DNA of 64,000 nt, taken from assembly GCF_001653715.1 (NCBI RefSeq), contig NZ_LWHQ01000074.1, forward strand, positions 1 through 64,000, read 5' to 3'. A model generated the notes under the pieces. That model had not been told where the DNA came from and did no database searches. It worked only from the letters and a program-made list of their open reading frames with translations. The DNA is from Methylobacterium platani (GTDB lineage: Bacteria > Pseudomonadota > Alphaproteobacteria > Rhizobiales > Beijerinckiaceae). The stretch's first letter is position 1, and each line of letters begins with the position of its first letter. Below, one piece after another: positions 1 through 8,862 of this stretch. Both the position numbers and the translations under genes were made by a program.

Positions 1-185
1 AGGATGCCGTTGACGGTGCCCGTCGCCGCGCCCACAGCACCTCCGACGATCGCACCGATCGGGCCGGCAGCTGCACTGCCGTCAGCGGCCCCTTCCTGGG
101 CGCCACGCACAAGGCCCTGCGCCTGAACTGCGACCGGCAGAGTGAGCGCGAGCAGCGCCGCAGCGGTGAAGGCTTTGATGGTCAT
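1..185 (-). CDS. Small glycine/alanine-rich secreted protein (partial)
   Basis: Partial gene that runs off the left edge of the window. The start ATG is at 185 on the minus strand, preceded by AGGACG about 9 bases upstream. The visible 61 residues begin with a clear signal peptide (MTIKAFTAAALLALTLPVAV, cleavage probably after AQA/AQG). A Gly/Ala-rich segment follows (GAIVGGAVGAATG). Such glycine-zipper segments are common in small alphaproteobacterial envelope proteins, for example those carrying a DUF1236 domain further on, but the diagnostic part is outside the window. Function unknown; it probably acts in the periplasm or outer membrane. Confidence 0.6.
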   Translation of the reverse strand, partial: MTIKAFTAAALLALTLPVAVQAQGLVRGAQEGAADGSAAAGPIGAIVGGAVGAATGTVNGI

Positions 186-432
186 GGTGGACGTCCTGGT
201 CTGCATCTGGCCGCCCAAGCTTGGCGGGTGTCGGGGCTACAACGCTCAAGCTTGGCCACGGGATGCACGCGGGTGACGTGAAAATACGGGCTGGCAGCGA
301 AGCACCGGCACGCCCCCGCGAGGCCGTACCGTTCGGTCCGGTTCCACCCCTCGACCTATAAAAATTTCCGGAACTCCATTCCTAGCTTGGCCGTTTTTAG
401 CACATCAGACAGTCAAGCTTCGGATTGCTGCC

Positions 433-675
433 ATGAAGACCGCTCTCCTCTCTGCTGTGTTTGCTGCGTGCCTGACCCTGGTGGGTGCTGCTGCTGCGTC
501 GGCGGAGCCGAGCGCGGCCATCTTCCTCGGCGACACCGGACTGCGACTGCCCGTCAGCGCCCTGACCGCTCCGGAGCCCCCGCCCGCCACGGTTGAGGCC
601 GCGCCGGCAACCCAGCACGCCGCCCCGCCCCGCAAGGTACGGGTGGTGCTCGCCTCACCCTTTGCGGTCCGCTGA
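433..675 (+). CDS. Hypothetical small secreted protein
   Basis: 80-residue protein with a typical Sec signal peptide at residues 1-24 (MKTALLSAVFAACLTLVGAA, then a SAEP cleavage region). The short mature part is rich in Pro and Ala and has a basic PPRKVRVV segment near the end. No catalytic motif is visible and I do not recognise the family. It lies in the same direction as the DUF1328 and CsbD genes that follow and may belong with them as an envelope-stress protein, but only proximity supports this. Confidence 0.55.
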   Translation: MKTALLSAVFAACLTLVGAAAASAEPSAAIFLGDTGLRLPVSALTAPEPPPATVEAAPATQHAAPPRKVRVVLASPFAVR

Positions 676-708
676 CGGGCAATTCCTCATACCTGCGAGT
701 GTCCCCTC

Positions 709-885
709 ATGATGTCTTGGGCCGTCACCTTCCTGGTCGTGGCGCTGGTCGCCGCCCTCTTCGGTTTCGGCGGGATCGCCGGCACGGCGATCGAGGCTGC
801 CAAGCTGGTTTTCTTCGTGGCGATCGTCCTGTTCGCGATCTCGGCCGTCGTCGGACTGATGCGCGGCCGCGCCCCACGCGTCTGA
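709..885 (+). CDS. DUF1328 family small membrane protein
   Basis: 58-residue protein with two membrane helices: MMSWAVTFLVVALVAALFGF, then a second around KLVFFVAIVLFAISAVVGL, separated by a GIAGTAIEAA turn. The arrangement (Trp near the N terminus, AALFGFGGIAG, short basic tail) is that of the DUF1328/YtjA family of tiny inner-membrane proteins of unknown function. ATG codons at 709 and 712 are both usable. The gene is followed 36 bases later by a CsbD gene. DUF1328 and CsbD proteins are often found together as general-stress genes in alphaproteobacteria. Confidence 0.8.
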   Translation: MMSWAVTFLVVALVAALFGFGGIAGTAIEAAKLVFFVAIVLFAISAVVGLMRGRAPRV

Positions 886-921
886 CGCAGTCCCTTTCCT
901 CCAAGTCGTAGGAGCACCCCG

Positions 922-1125
922 ATGAGCAGCACCACTGACAAGATCAAGGGCCTGGCCAACGAGGCGGTCGGTAACGTGAAGCAGGGCATCGGCAGCGCGA
1001 CCGGCAACGAGAAGCTGCAGGCCGAGGGTAAGGCCCAGGAGCTGAAGGGCGAGGCCCAGAAGACCACCGGCGATGTCAAGGAGGGCATCAAGAGCGCCGC
1101 CGACACGGTGAAGAGCAAGCTCTGA
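922..1125 (+). CDS. CsbD family stress protein
   Basis: 67-residue, very hydrophilic protein made of two imperfect helical repeats. It starts STTDKIKGLANEAVGNVKQG and continues with QAEGKAQELKGEAQKTTGDVK, the CsbD/YjbJ signature. CsbD proteins are small soluble proteins induced by general stress; their molecular function is not known. The start has AGGAGCACCCCG immediately upstream, a good ribosome site. It is probably co-transcribed with the DUF1328 gene and is followed by a convincing terminator hairpin. Confidence 0.85.
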   Translation: MSSTTDKIKGLANEAVGNVKQGIGSATGNEKLQAEGKAQELKGEAQKTTGDVKEGIKSAADTVKSKL

Positions 1126-1146
1126 ACCCTAACTGAGGCAGCCTAA

Positions 1147-1177
1147 GGCAAGCCGCTCCGCAAGGGGCGGCTTTGCC
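1147..1177 (+). terminator. Terminator hairpin after the CsbD gene
   Basis: A stem AAGCCGCTCC / GGGGCGGCTT (one G-U pair) closes a GCAA tetraloop and is extended by GGCA / TGCC outside a one-base bulge. It begins about 20 bases after the CsbD stop. The trailing T run is weak (CTTTGCC), so termination may be only partly intrinsic. Confidence 0.6.
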
Positions 1178-1280
1178 ATATGAGCAGCTCCCAAGGACAA
1201 GGCTTGATCTGGTCGCGCAGGATTTGTAATTTATGGGTTCATCGCTGCTTTGATCTTGCTTTCAGCCCTACGATGTTCTG

Positions 1281-1763
1281 ATGCCAACTCTGTCTGACCG
1301 GCAGCGCGTCGAACTCGCGATCCCGGCCTATCTCCTGTACGCCCTGACAGCCGCGTCAGGCATGTTTGTCCCGGCCGACCCAGACCAGGCGGCAAAAGCT
1401 GAGGCCGATATCGCTGCGCTTCGCGCCGACCTGCAAGCCGCCCTCTTGGAGCCTTTCGGCGATCTCGTCGCAAAGAAGCAGCACGCCCTTCTGCGCCGGG
1501 TCGAGCGCATCGGGAAGGCCGTCATTGTCGGATGGGGTAACCGGCCGGCCCTGAGCGTGATACTGGCTCTCTGGTACTTCCTCAAGGACCTGACCGACCG
1601 CGAGGTACTGATCCTATGGGAGGGCTCGGCTATGGAGCGGGCGACAAGCAGACTCCTGCCGATGTTCGCGCACGGCTTCGAGGAGCAGATGCGTGATGCT
1701 GCGGCCCAGGATCAGGCTCATCAGCTCCTAGCGCGCATGAAGGCTGAGGGGCTGTACGGCTGA
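1281..1763 (+). CDS. Hypothetical protein
   Basis: 160-residue protein that I do not recognise. The N-terminal third (SDRQRVELAIPAYLLYALTA) is amphipathic to hydrophobic. A charged helical stretch AAKAEADIAALRADLQAAL follows. A hydrophobic helix ALSVILALWYFLKDL lies near residue 95 and may be buried or membrane-associated. The C-terminal part (HGFEEQMRDAAAQDQAHQLLA) is predicted helical. There are no Cys or metal ligands and no signal peptide. It stands alone between a terminator and the histidine-kinase gene. Confidence 0.5.
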   Translation: MPTLSDRQRVELAIPAYLLYALTAASGMFVPADPDQAAKAEADIAALRADLQAALLEPFGDLVAKKQHALLRRVERIGKAVIVGWGNRPALSVILALWYFLKDLTDREVLILWEGSAMERATSRLLPMFAHGFEEQMRDAAAQDQAHQLLARMKAEGLYG

Positions 1764-1929
1764 GTAGGCCAGGGGCCTACCCACTTCGAACGGAAGGGGC
1801 TGGCTGCTCTGGTTCTACGACCGCACACAATGGCAGGCGTCGCTCAGGAACAAACGTGACGGGCGCGTGGGCATCATCTATCCATCTGCCCGATGACCGC
1901 GACCCAGCGCTAGGTAAGCTTTCGAACCA

Positions 1930-4665
1930 ATGACAGACGACGTCGGGCGGCTCTCACGGGCGGAACTCGAAGCCGAGGTGCGGCAGTTGCGCGCCGAACG
2001 AGACGCCGGTTCGACAGCCTCTTACGCAGCGAACCTGCGCCCACCGGGCCGGTCCACCCCCGCCGGTACCGGCGTGCTGTTTTCGGCAGTCGAGAGGACC
2101 GGCCTGCCGATGATCATCACCGATCCTAATCTGCCCGACGAACCCATCATCTTCGCCAACCGTGCCTTCCAGGATATGTGCGGCTATGGCGCGGATGAAC
2201 TCCTGGGCCGCAACTGCCGCTTCTTGCAAGGTCCGGGTACCGAGCAAGATCGGCTGACTGCTCTACGTACGGCGCTTGCCGAGGGCAGAGACATCGCCCT
2301 CGAGATCACCAATTACCGCAAAGACGGGACCGCATTTATCAATAACTTGTTCATCGCGCCGGTCTACGAGGCGGATGGACATCTTCTTTACCGCTTCGGC
2401 AGCCAGCTCGACGTGACTGAGGTGCATCGCAACCGGCAGCGGTTGGCCGAAAGTGAGGAGCGCCAGCGCGCGATCTTCAACAGCGCCAGTGAGATGGCGA
2501 TCATCGTCACGGATACCGAGGGCTGGGTGACCGACTGGAACGTCGGGGCCGAACGCATCCTGGGCTGGTCGGCCGAGGAGATGCGTGGGCAGACCGTCGA
2601 GCGGATCTTCACGCCCGAGGATTGCGCCATCGGTCGCGCGCGGGAAGAAATGAATGTCGTTCTCCGCGACGGGCATGCCGAAGACGTGCGCTGGCACCTG
2701 CGCAAGGACGGTAGCCGGTTCTATGCAGTCGGTGACATGACCGCGCTGCGCGGGGCAGACGGGACGCACCAAGGTTTCGTCAAGGCGATGAGCGACCGCA
2801 CCGCGGAGCGCAACGCCGCCGTCAAGTATCAGGCCGACGCTGAGTTCATGCACAGCGTTCTCGCGTCGTCCGCCGACTGCATCAAGGTGCTCGATCTCGA
2901 CGGCAGCCTGACCTTCATGAGCGAAGGCGGCATGCGGGTGATGGAGGTCAGCGACTTCAACAATATCAAAGGCTGCCCATGGCCCAGCTTCTGGCAGGGT
3001 CAAGGTCATGCTAATGCCCTCGCCGCTCTCAATGTGGCCAAAGCCGGCGAGGTCGGCCACTTCCAGGGGGCAGCCGATACCTACCTCGGCACGCCGAAAT
3101 GGTGGGACGTGCAGGTTACGCCTATCCTGGGCGCGAACGGGCGGCCAGAGAAGATCCTTTCCATCTCCCGCGACATCACCGACCAGAAGGCTTTCGAAGG
3201 CCGCCTTGCGGTGAGCGAGGGGCGCTGGCGCAGCCTGTTCACCGGCATGCAGGAGGGCTTCCTCAGCGCCGAACTGGTGTGCGATGCGGGCGGCCGGGCT
3301 GTAGACTTCCGGTTCCTCAAGGTGAACCCAGCCTTCGCCGGCCTGACGGGGCTGCCGGCCGACAGCGCCGGCCGGACAATGCGCGATCTCGTACCGGATA
3401 TCCCGCAGTGGCTGATCGACACCTACGCGCGCGTGGTGGAGAGCGGCCAGCCCGAGAATTTCGAGATCCACGTTCCCAAGTTGCACCGGACATTCGAGGT
3501 GCGGGCAAGCAAGCAGGACGACCGGAGGTTCATCGCGCTTTTCCTGGAGATCTCGGAGCGCAAGAGGGCCGAGGCGCGCCGCGCGGCGACGACCGAAATC
3601 GGCGACCGGTTGCGCGACGTGGCGGATCAGGGGGAGATCAGCCGGATCGCCGCCGAGATCATGGGGCGCACTCTCAGGCTGAGCCACGCAGGCTATGGGC
3701 AGGTTGACCCTGACGAGGAGACGATCCTGGTTTCCCAGGAGTGGACCGCGCCGGGACTGACTGACATTGCCGGGCTGCACCGCTTCCGCGATTACGGCTC
3801 GTACATCGAAGACTTGAAAGCGGGCCGCGACGTCGTCATCGGCGATGCCAGCAGCGACCCCCGGACAGCGCAGGACGCCGACGCCCTGGCTGCGATCAAT
3901 GCGCGTGGCATCCTCAACCTGCCGGTGCTGGAGCACGGGCGGTTCGTGGCCCTATTCTACGGGTTGCGGGCCGAGCCAGGGACGTGGGCACACGAGGACA
4001 TTGCCTTCGTGCGTAACGTCGTTGACCGCACCCGGACGGCCATCGCGCGCGTCGAGGCGGAGGCCCAGCAGCGGCTGCTCAACCATGAGCTGAGCCACCG
4101 CATGAAAAATATGCTGGCGATGGTGCAGTCCATCGCCACGCAGACGATGCGCGGCGCCGCCGATCTGGATACCGCCCGAAATGTGCTGGCCAACCGGCTG
4201 ATCGCCCTGGGTAAGTCGCATGATCTCCTGCTCGGCGGCTCCCTCTCGAAAGCCCCTCTGAGGAGCGTGATTGAGAGCGCACTCGACATCCACCGCGATT
4301 GCCCCGACCGGTTCGTCCTCGATGGTCCGACCGTGATGGTCGGTTCCAGGGCAGCGCTGTCGCTGTCGCTGATGCTGCACGAGCTGGCGACCAACGCCGC
4401 CAAGTATGGCGCGTTGTCTACCGCGGACGGTCGGGTCACGATCTGCTGGACCCTCAGCGGTGAGGGCGACGACGCGTCGGTCATGTTGCGGTGGAGCGAG
4501 GCCGGCGGGCCGCCGGTAGTGGCGCCCAAGCGGACCGGGTTCGGGACCCGGCTGATCGGGCGTGGCCTTGCCGGCAGCTTCGATGGAGAGGTGGATCTGA
4601 GCTATCCGGCAACGGGTGTCGTTTGCACGATCACCGCGCCGCAGCGCGGCCTTATGGCGACCTAG
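1930..4665 (+). CDS. LOV/multi-PAS/GAF sensor histidine kinase of the HWE family
   Basis: 911-residue soluble sensor kinase. Residues 48-165 are a LOV-type PAS domain with the flavin-binding motif GRNCRFLQGPGT; Cys96 is the residue expected to form the photo-adduct, so blue-light sensing is likely. Three further PAS-like domains follow at about 174-295, 305-420 and 428-545, each ending in an ITD/ISE-type linker, and a GAF-like domain lies at about 553-705. The kinase part has the HWE-type H-box LSHRMKN with His723 as phosphoacceptor and the N-box HELATNAAKYG at 817-827. No receiver domain or transmembrane helix is seen. The response regulator is not next door, so it must be encoded elsewhere. 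HWE kinases in this group often feed the alphaproteobacterial general stress response (PhyR), which would fit the stress genes just upstream; that link is inference. Confidence 0.9.
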   Translation: MTDDVGRLSRAELEAEVRQLRAERDAGSTASYAANLRPPGRSTPAGTGVLFSAVERTGLPMIITDPNLPDEPIIFANRAFQDMCGYGADELLGRNCRFLQGPGTEQDRLTALRTALAEGRDIALEITNYRKDGTAFINNLFIAPVYEADGHLLYRFGSQLDVTEVHRNRQRLAESEERQRAIFNSASEMAIIVTDTEGWVTDWNVGAERILGWSAEEMRGQTVERIFTPEDCAIGRAREEMNVVLRDGHAEDVRWHLRKDGSRFYAVGDMTALRGADGTHQGFVKAMSDRTAERNAAVKYQADAEFMHSVLASSADCIKVLDLDGSLTFMSEGGMRVMEVSDFNNIKGCPWPSFWQGQGHANALAALNVAKAGEVGHFQGAADTYLGTPKWWDVQVTPILGANGRPEKILSISRDITDQKAFEGRLAVSEGRWRSLFTGMQEGFLSAELVCDAGGRAVDFRFLKVNPAFAGLTGLPADSAGRTMRDLVPDIPQWLIDTYARVVESGQPENFEIHVPKLHRTFEVRASKQDDRRFIALFLEISERKRAEARRAATTEIGDRLRDVADQGEISRIAAEIMGRTLRLSHAGYGQVDPDEETILVSQEWTAPGLTDIAGLHRFRDYGSYIEDLKAGRDVVIGDASSDPRTAQDADALAAINARGILNLPVLEHGRFVALFYGLRAEPGTWAHEDIAFVRNVVDRTRTAIARVEAEAQQRLLNHELSHRMKNMLAMVQSIATQTMRGAADLDTARNVLANRLIALGKSHDLLLGGSLSKAPLRSVIESALDIHRDCPDRFVLDGPTVMVGSRAALSLSLMLHELATNAAKYGALSTADGRVTICWTLSGEGDDASVMLRWSEAGGPPVVAPKRTGFGTRLIGRGLAGSFDGEVDLSYPATGVVCTITAPQRGLMAT

Positions 4666-5479
4666 ACCTCGGATCCCGTCCATCAGAGCTGCTGGACGAT
4701 CACAAGGATCGCATTCACCCCATGCACAGTCGGGCATGCAGACATGAGCGCGGGAAGCTGGTCCACTTTGGGCATGCTGATGAAGACCCGCACCGCCGGT
4801 TCGCTACGGGTGGACCTTTGATGAACGCCCCTGACAGCAGCTTCCCACCCCCAGTGGTCCTCTGCTGCTCAGCTCGACTTTGGCCAATCGCGCCCCGTTA
4901 CCTGTGTAGGGCCCGCATCCGTGAGCCAGGATCCGTACGCATCCTGCGTCCTATGGCGTCTGAAGGTAAAGCCGAGTTGTTACGGTAACGAGGATGTTCC
5001 TCGGTGAGTGACTACTTGGCAGGTCCAACGGGGACTTTCGCCATGTCCCATCGACGAGGTGAGAGTACAAAACCCCCTCGGCGCGTCCAGCCTCGCCGGA
5101 GGAGACCGTCAACAGGCACTGGCCGATCGGACAAAGTCGAGCTCAGAGCACCTGTAAGAAAAACGACGGTTTTTTAGCCACTTCAACCCGTTAGGTTTGC
5201 ATGTCAGGAATTCAAAAGGGCGTCCTCGGGCAATTGGCACGCGTCGCTTGAACCAGCGTCACCATAAGGCGTCCTGGGAGCAGACCAGGGCAGCCACGGG
5301 CCGAACCGCCGCTCTCGACCCCTTCTGACCCTCAGAACGTCTAGCTTTCGGCCGCGTGGTGGACAATCACCTAGGGCCCAAACGGGTGGTTTCCTACCCA
5401 TCCGCTTCGGACGGCACAGGTGCTGCGAAACAGGCTCTGACGAGCGTCTTGTCATCTTTCGATGACATGCGGACCTCGT
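4666..5479. other. Intergenic region with no convincing gene
   Basis: Long gap between the kinase and a minus-strand small gene. Short open frames here have poor codon usage and no ribosome site. The only structured element seen is the A-rich motif at 5154-5179 and the TGTCAGGAATTCAAA motif at 5202-5216, both repeated near 9848-9956. The stretch GGGAGCAGACC near 5277 also recurs near 10068. The region therefore looks like the edge of an inserted segment. Confidence 0.5.
5154..5216. repeat. Copy 1 of a dispersed palindrome-plus-motif sequence
   Basis: Contains GTAAGAAAAACGAC, the intact left arm of a palindrome whose right arm here is degenerate (GGTTTTTTAGCC). At 5202-5216 follows TGTCAGGAATTCAAA. 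The same two words in the same order occur at 9848-9873 and 9942-9956, where the palindrome is almost perfect. The two copies frame the catalase/PfpI/SDR block. They may be old recombination sites or ends of an element; the function is not known. Confidence 0.45.
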
Positions 5480-5775
5480 TCAGCGCGACTCGACCTTGAT
5501 GCACGTGAAGGCGACCGGAAGCGCTTTGCCGCCATCCGTCTTCTTCGTGAATGAGGCCGCATTGGCCGTCGTCGAGGCGATAGCATGCTCCGCGTCCGGG
5601 CTGTCGACCGGCAGCACGTAATCCTGGCCGCCCTCGATACCCTTCGTCGGGTCGAAGACTCGGATGGTGACGTTGAACGGCTTCAACTGCGTCTTCACCG
5701 GTCCTTCCGCCCGGACCGCGCCATCGTCATCATGGTGAGCGCCGCGAGCGCGGCGAACGTCTTGAGGCCTCGCAT
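5480..5775 (-). pseudogene. Small secreted protein gene with an apparent frameshift
   Basis: An ATG at 5775 has a good ribosome site (AGGGAG about 7 bases upstream) and encodes a signal peptide, MRGLKTFAALAALTMMTMA. That frame stops at 5695. The neighbouring frame, open down to 5480, encodes the mature-looking part (AEGPVKTQLKPFNVTIRVFD ... TCIKVESR). Joining them needs one extra base near 5705-5720. Alternatively a shorter 72-codon gene could start at the GTG at 5698. It lies 11 bases downstream of the catalase-like gene and probably belongs to its transcript. The cause may be a real mutation or an assembly error. Family not recognised. Confidence 0.5.
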
Positions 5776-5786
5776 CACCGTCTCCC

Positions 5787-6860
5787 TCAGCGGCCGGCCG
5801 GCTCATGGATCGGGCAGCCGTTGAAGCGCTGCCGGAAATCGGCCGAGTGCCTGTATGGCGCGTTGCGGGCACGGTTGATGTTGCCGAGCGGCTGATGCGC
5901 CGCGAGCCCGGTCCAGACCGCAAACCGCATGCGCTCATCTACGGCGTCGACCCGAGCCGCGTCCCAGCTGTCCTGAGGTCGCACGGTGATGGTGGCAACC
6001 CGCTGGAACGGTGCCTCCTCCTCGTCCCACTGCACCGTCGGATCCTCCACCGGCTGGCGTTCGAGGTCGCGGCATAGCTGCACCCGGAACTCCCAGACTC
6101 CCTCGATGCCGGCCATCTCGGACTGCACGGTCTCGCGAATGGCGTCCGGGCGGCCGGAGGCGTCGATCTCTGTCCCTGTCAGCGCTATAAGCGCCGGGGC
6201 GACGGGAGCGACCGAGAACTTGGCAATGTGGTCGCCGTATCGGAACGGGGTGACGCTATAGTAGGTCTCGCCGAGCGGATCGACATTCGGCGCGCCGCCG
6301 AGCGACCCCAGGGTGGGACTCTCGATGCCCACCGCCGTGAGCGCCTTGTTCACCCCGCGCAGCACAGTGGAGGCGGCGACCTTCAGACCCTCGACGCGGT
6401 TCGTAGTCCCCGCGAGCAGCTTTAGGCTGCCCAGGAATTTCTCGGCGTTCGGCGCCTGGAAGACGGGGCCGTTGACCATGACGAAATCCTGGCTCGTTCC
6501 CTTAGCGTCAGGCAGGCGCTCGCCAGCCACGTCCAGGACCTTCAGGGCGAGACCGCGGGGAAGTGAAACGGCATCCGGCAGGATGTCGCCCGCGTTGGTC
6601 GACATCCGCATGTAGACCTTGTGTTCGCCCGGCGTCGCGAAAAGGCCCTGCGCGAGTTCGGGCGGCAGCCCGGCGTCGATTGTCAGCGTGCCCTCCAGGA
6701 TGCCGTGAGACTTGGCGTGGACCGAGCGAACGGCATGGCCGGAGTCGTTCGCGACCGTCTCCAGGATACCGTCGAAGGTTTCATTGAGCTGCTCGATGGT
6801 TCGGTCCTCGTCGGGCCTCAGGGCTTCGACGTCGGGGCTGTAGCGGACGGGTGCTGGCAA
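5787..6860 (-). CDS. Catalase-like haem protein (catalase family, y4iL/SrpA type)
   Basis: 357 residues beginning at TTG 6860, preceded by GAAGGACG. This start aligns with the ATG of the paralogue at 7087 (VRYSPDVE against LRYAPDIE). Catalase-fold features are the N-terminal RSVHAKSHG segment with the presumed distal His, a middle SQDFVMVNGPVFQ segment, and the C-terminal PLGNINRARNAPYRHSADFR where the proximal-side residues of the family lie. It is shorter than canonical catalases (about 480 residues or more). Members of this group are related to haem catalases and peroxidases, but their substrates are mostly unproven. It is divergent from the second copy across a 226-base gap and followed by a small secreted-protein gene. 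Confidence 0.75.
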   Translation of the reverse strand: MPAPVRYSPDVEALRPDEDRTIEQLNETFDGILETVANDSGHAVRSVHAKSHGILEGTLTIDAGLPPELAQGLFATPGEHKVYMRMSTNAGDILPDAVSLPRGLALKVLDVAGERLPDAKGTSQDFVMVNGPVFQAPNAEKFLGSLKLLAGTTNRVEGLKVAASTVLRGVNKALTAVGIESPTLGSLGGAPNVDPLGETYYSVTPFRYGDHIAKFSVAPVAPALIALTGTEIDASGRPDAIRETVQSEMAGIEGVWEFRVQLCRDLERQPVEDPTVQWDEEEAPFQRVATITVRPQDSWDAARVDAVDERMRFAVWTGLAAHQPLGNINRARNAPYRHSADFRQRFNGCPIHEPAGR

Positions 6861-7086
6861 GGTCTGTCGTCCTTCGTTCGTCTGGGGACAAAACTGACCG
6901 GAGTGATCGACGTTCCGGGTTGCGCCCGACTCAATAGCCCGTGAACGATCTTAGGAGCGACGCGTTGCCAGGATCCTCGTCCCGAGGTCAGTGCGCCTTG
7001 GCTTGGAGTCCCGCGACTACCGAGGCGGGACAGGAACGAATTGCGTTCGGCTCTTCCGATAGCCGCGGCGCACGGGAGAGACTGGA

Positions 7087-8169
7087 ATGACCTACCTTCG
7101 CTATGCCCCCGACATCGAGCGGCCTACCCCTGACGAGCAGGAGACCATCGACGGCATCATCAAGGGCATGACCCAGCAGTCGCAGACGGTGGAGAAGCGC
7201 GAGCATCACGCGGTGCGCGCCAGCCACGCCAAGAGCTCCGCTTGCGTCATAGGGGAAATGACCGTCTCCGAGGGCTTGCCCTCGGAGCTCGCGCAAGGAC
7301 TGTTCGCCAGACCGGGTACACACAAGGTGGCCGTGCGCTTCGCCCAGGGCCCGGGCGAGACGCTCGGTGACCGGGTCTCCACGCACCGCGGTATGTCGAT
7401 TAAGGTCTTCGGCGTGCCCGGCGACAAGCTACCCGGCCACGACGTCGACACGCAGGATTTCGTGCTCGCCACCGGTACGACCTTCCCGTCCGGGACGGCA
7501 GCTGGGTTCCTGCGCGACGGTACGGTCATCGGCAAGGCAACCGGGCTGCCCGAGGGCGTCAAGAGTGCGGTCGCCGCCACCGCGCGCAACCTCAACCGTG
7601 TGCTGCATGCCTTCGGCACGGAGAGCGCCATGGCCGACTTTCTCGGCCATCCCTACAGCCATCCTCTCGCCGACAGCTACTTCAGCCAAGCTCCGATGCG
7701 GTTCGGCGACTACGTGGCCAAGCTCGGCGCGGTGCCGGCATCGCCGGCGCAGCACGACTTGGCCGAATGGCGCCTCGACCCGCACCAGGACGAGGACGGC
7801 TTCCGCCATGCGGCCGTGGACTACTTCGGCGGCAACGATGCGGTCTACGAACTGAAGGCGCAGTTGTGGGCGGACGCCGAGCGCCAGCCCATCGAAGACG
7901 CCTCGGTCGATTGGCCGGTCACGGTCAGTCCCTACCGCACGGTGGCGACGATCCGCCTGCCTCGGCAGGACGCCTACTCTCCCGAGCGGGTACGCTACTT
8001 CGACGAGATGATGACCTTTCGGCCGGCGCACAGCCTCTCGGAACACCGTCCGCTCGGTTCGGTGATGCGGGCGCGGCTCCAGGTCTACCGGGCGCTGAGC
8101 GATTTCCGGCACCGGGAGAACGGCGTGACCGCCGAGAACACCGCCTCACCCGAAGGCATCCCGGCCTGA
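7087..8169 (+). CDS. Catalase-like haem protein, second paralogue
   Basis: 360 residues, clearly homologous to the minus-strand neighbour throughout. Shared points are the RASHAKS segment near residue 42, ELAQGLFARPGTHKVAVRF, TQDFVLATGTTFP and the C-terminal SLSEHRPLGSVMRARLQVYR-type segment. The two copies differ in many positions, so the duplication is old. It heads a plus-strand set with the PfpI-like protein (39 bases later) and the short-chain dehydrogenase, suggesting an oxidative or carbonyl-stress operon. Peroxidase or catalase activity is likely from the fold but the substrate is unknown. Confidence 0.75.
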   Translation: MTYLRYAPDIERPTPDEQETIDGIIKGMTQQSQTVEKREHHAVRASHAKSSACVIGEMTVSEGLPSELAQGLFARPGTHKVAVRFAQGPGETLGDRVSTHRGMSIKVFGVPGDKLPGHDVDTQDFVLATGTTFPSGTAAGFLRDGTVIGKATGLPEGVKSAVAATARNLNRVLHAFGTESAMADFLGHPYSHPLADSYFSQAPMRFGDYVAKLGAVPASPAQHDLAEWRLDPHQDEDGFRHAAVDYFGGNDAVYELKAQLWADAERQPIEDASVDWPVTVSPYRTVATIRLPRQDAYSPERVRYFDEMMTFRPAHSLSEHRPLGSVMRARLQVYRALSDFRHRENGVTAENTASPEGIPA

Positions 8170-8208
8170 CGCCGCCCATTCACGCCTTCACATGAAGAGG
8201 AACGACCC

Positions 8209-8778
8209 ATGACGCTTCAAGGAAAGACCGTCGCTATCCTGATCGCCCCCCGGGGCACGGAGGAGCCGGAGTTCACCAAACCCCGTGACGCGCTTGTTGC
8301 GGCCGGCGCGACCGTCACGGTGATCGGGCTTGAGGCCGGCGAGGCGGAGACGGTCAACAACGACCTCGAACCCGCTGGGAAGTATCCGGTCGACAAGGTC
8401 ATCGATGTCGTGTCCGCCTCGTCCTTCGACGGACTCGTCATCCCCGGTGGCAGCGTCGGCGCCGACAAGCTCCGAGGCAGCGAGGCCGTGATCGCCTTCG
8501 TGCGGGACTTCTTCCAGCAGGCCAAGCCGGTCGGGGTCATCTGCCACGGGCCCTGGACCTTGGTGGAGGCTGACGTCGTGAAGGGGCGCAAGCTCACCTC
8601 TTTCCCGACGGTGAAGACCGACATCCGCAACGCGGGCGGGGAGTGGGTCGACGCGGAGGTGGTCGTCGACAAGGGGCTTGTCACGAGCCGTAACCCCAAC
8701 GACCTGCCAGCGTTCTGCGCGAAGATCGTCGAGGAGTTCGCCGAGGGCCGTCATCCGGACCAAGCTCGCAGCACCTGA
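8209..8778 (+). CDS. PfpI/DJ-1 family type 1 glutamine amidotransferase-like protein
   Basis: 189 residues with the DJ-1/PfpI fold pattern: KTVAILIAPRGTEEPEFTKP at the start with the conserved Glu, FDGLVIPGGSVGAD, and the nucleophile elbow GVICHGPWTLVEAD with the catalytic Cys followed by His. Family members (PfpI, YhbO, DJ-1) act as deglycases, glyoxalase-like enzymes or stress chaperones; the exact activity is not decided by sequence. It is spaced 39 bases after the catalase-like gene. The reading frame continues to RSSPDQARST-like polar residues at the end without a recognisable extra domain. Confidence 0.85.
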   Translation: MTLQGKTVAILIAPRGTEEPEFTKPRDALVAAGATVTVIGLEAGEAETVNNDLEPAGKYPVDKVIDVVSASSFDGLVIPGGSVGADKLRGSEAVIAFVRDFFQQAKPVGVICHGPWTLVEADVVKGRKLTSFPTVKTDIRNAGGEWVDAEVVVDKGLVTSRNPNDLPAFCAKIVEEFAEGRHPDQARST

Positions 8779-8862
8779 AGCCCTCCCGCGTCCGGTTCGA
8801 CTGAGCCGAGCCCCGGCGCTTGATGCCGGTTGACCTCACACTGCATTCCCAAGGAGGTATCC

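Noticed and set aside
2263..3936. 557-codon open frame on the minus strand
   Set aside because: It is antisense to the well-supported PAS/HWE kinase; its product has no domain features and reflects high GC.
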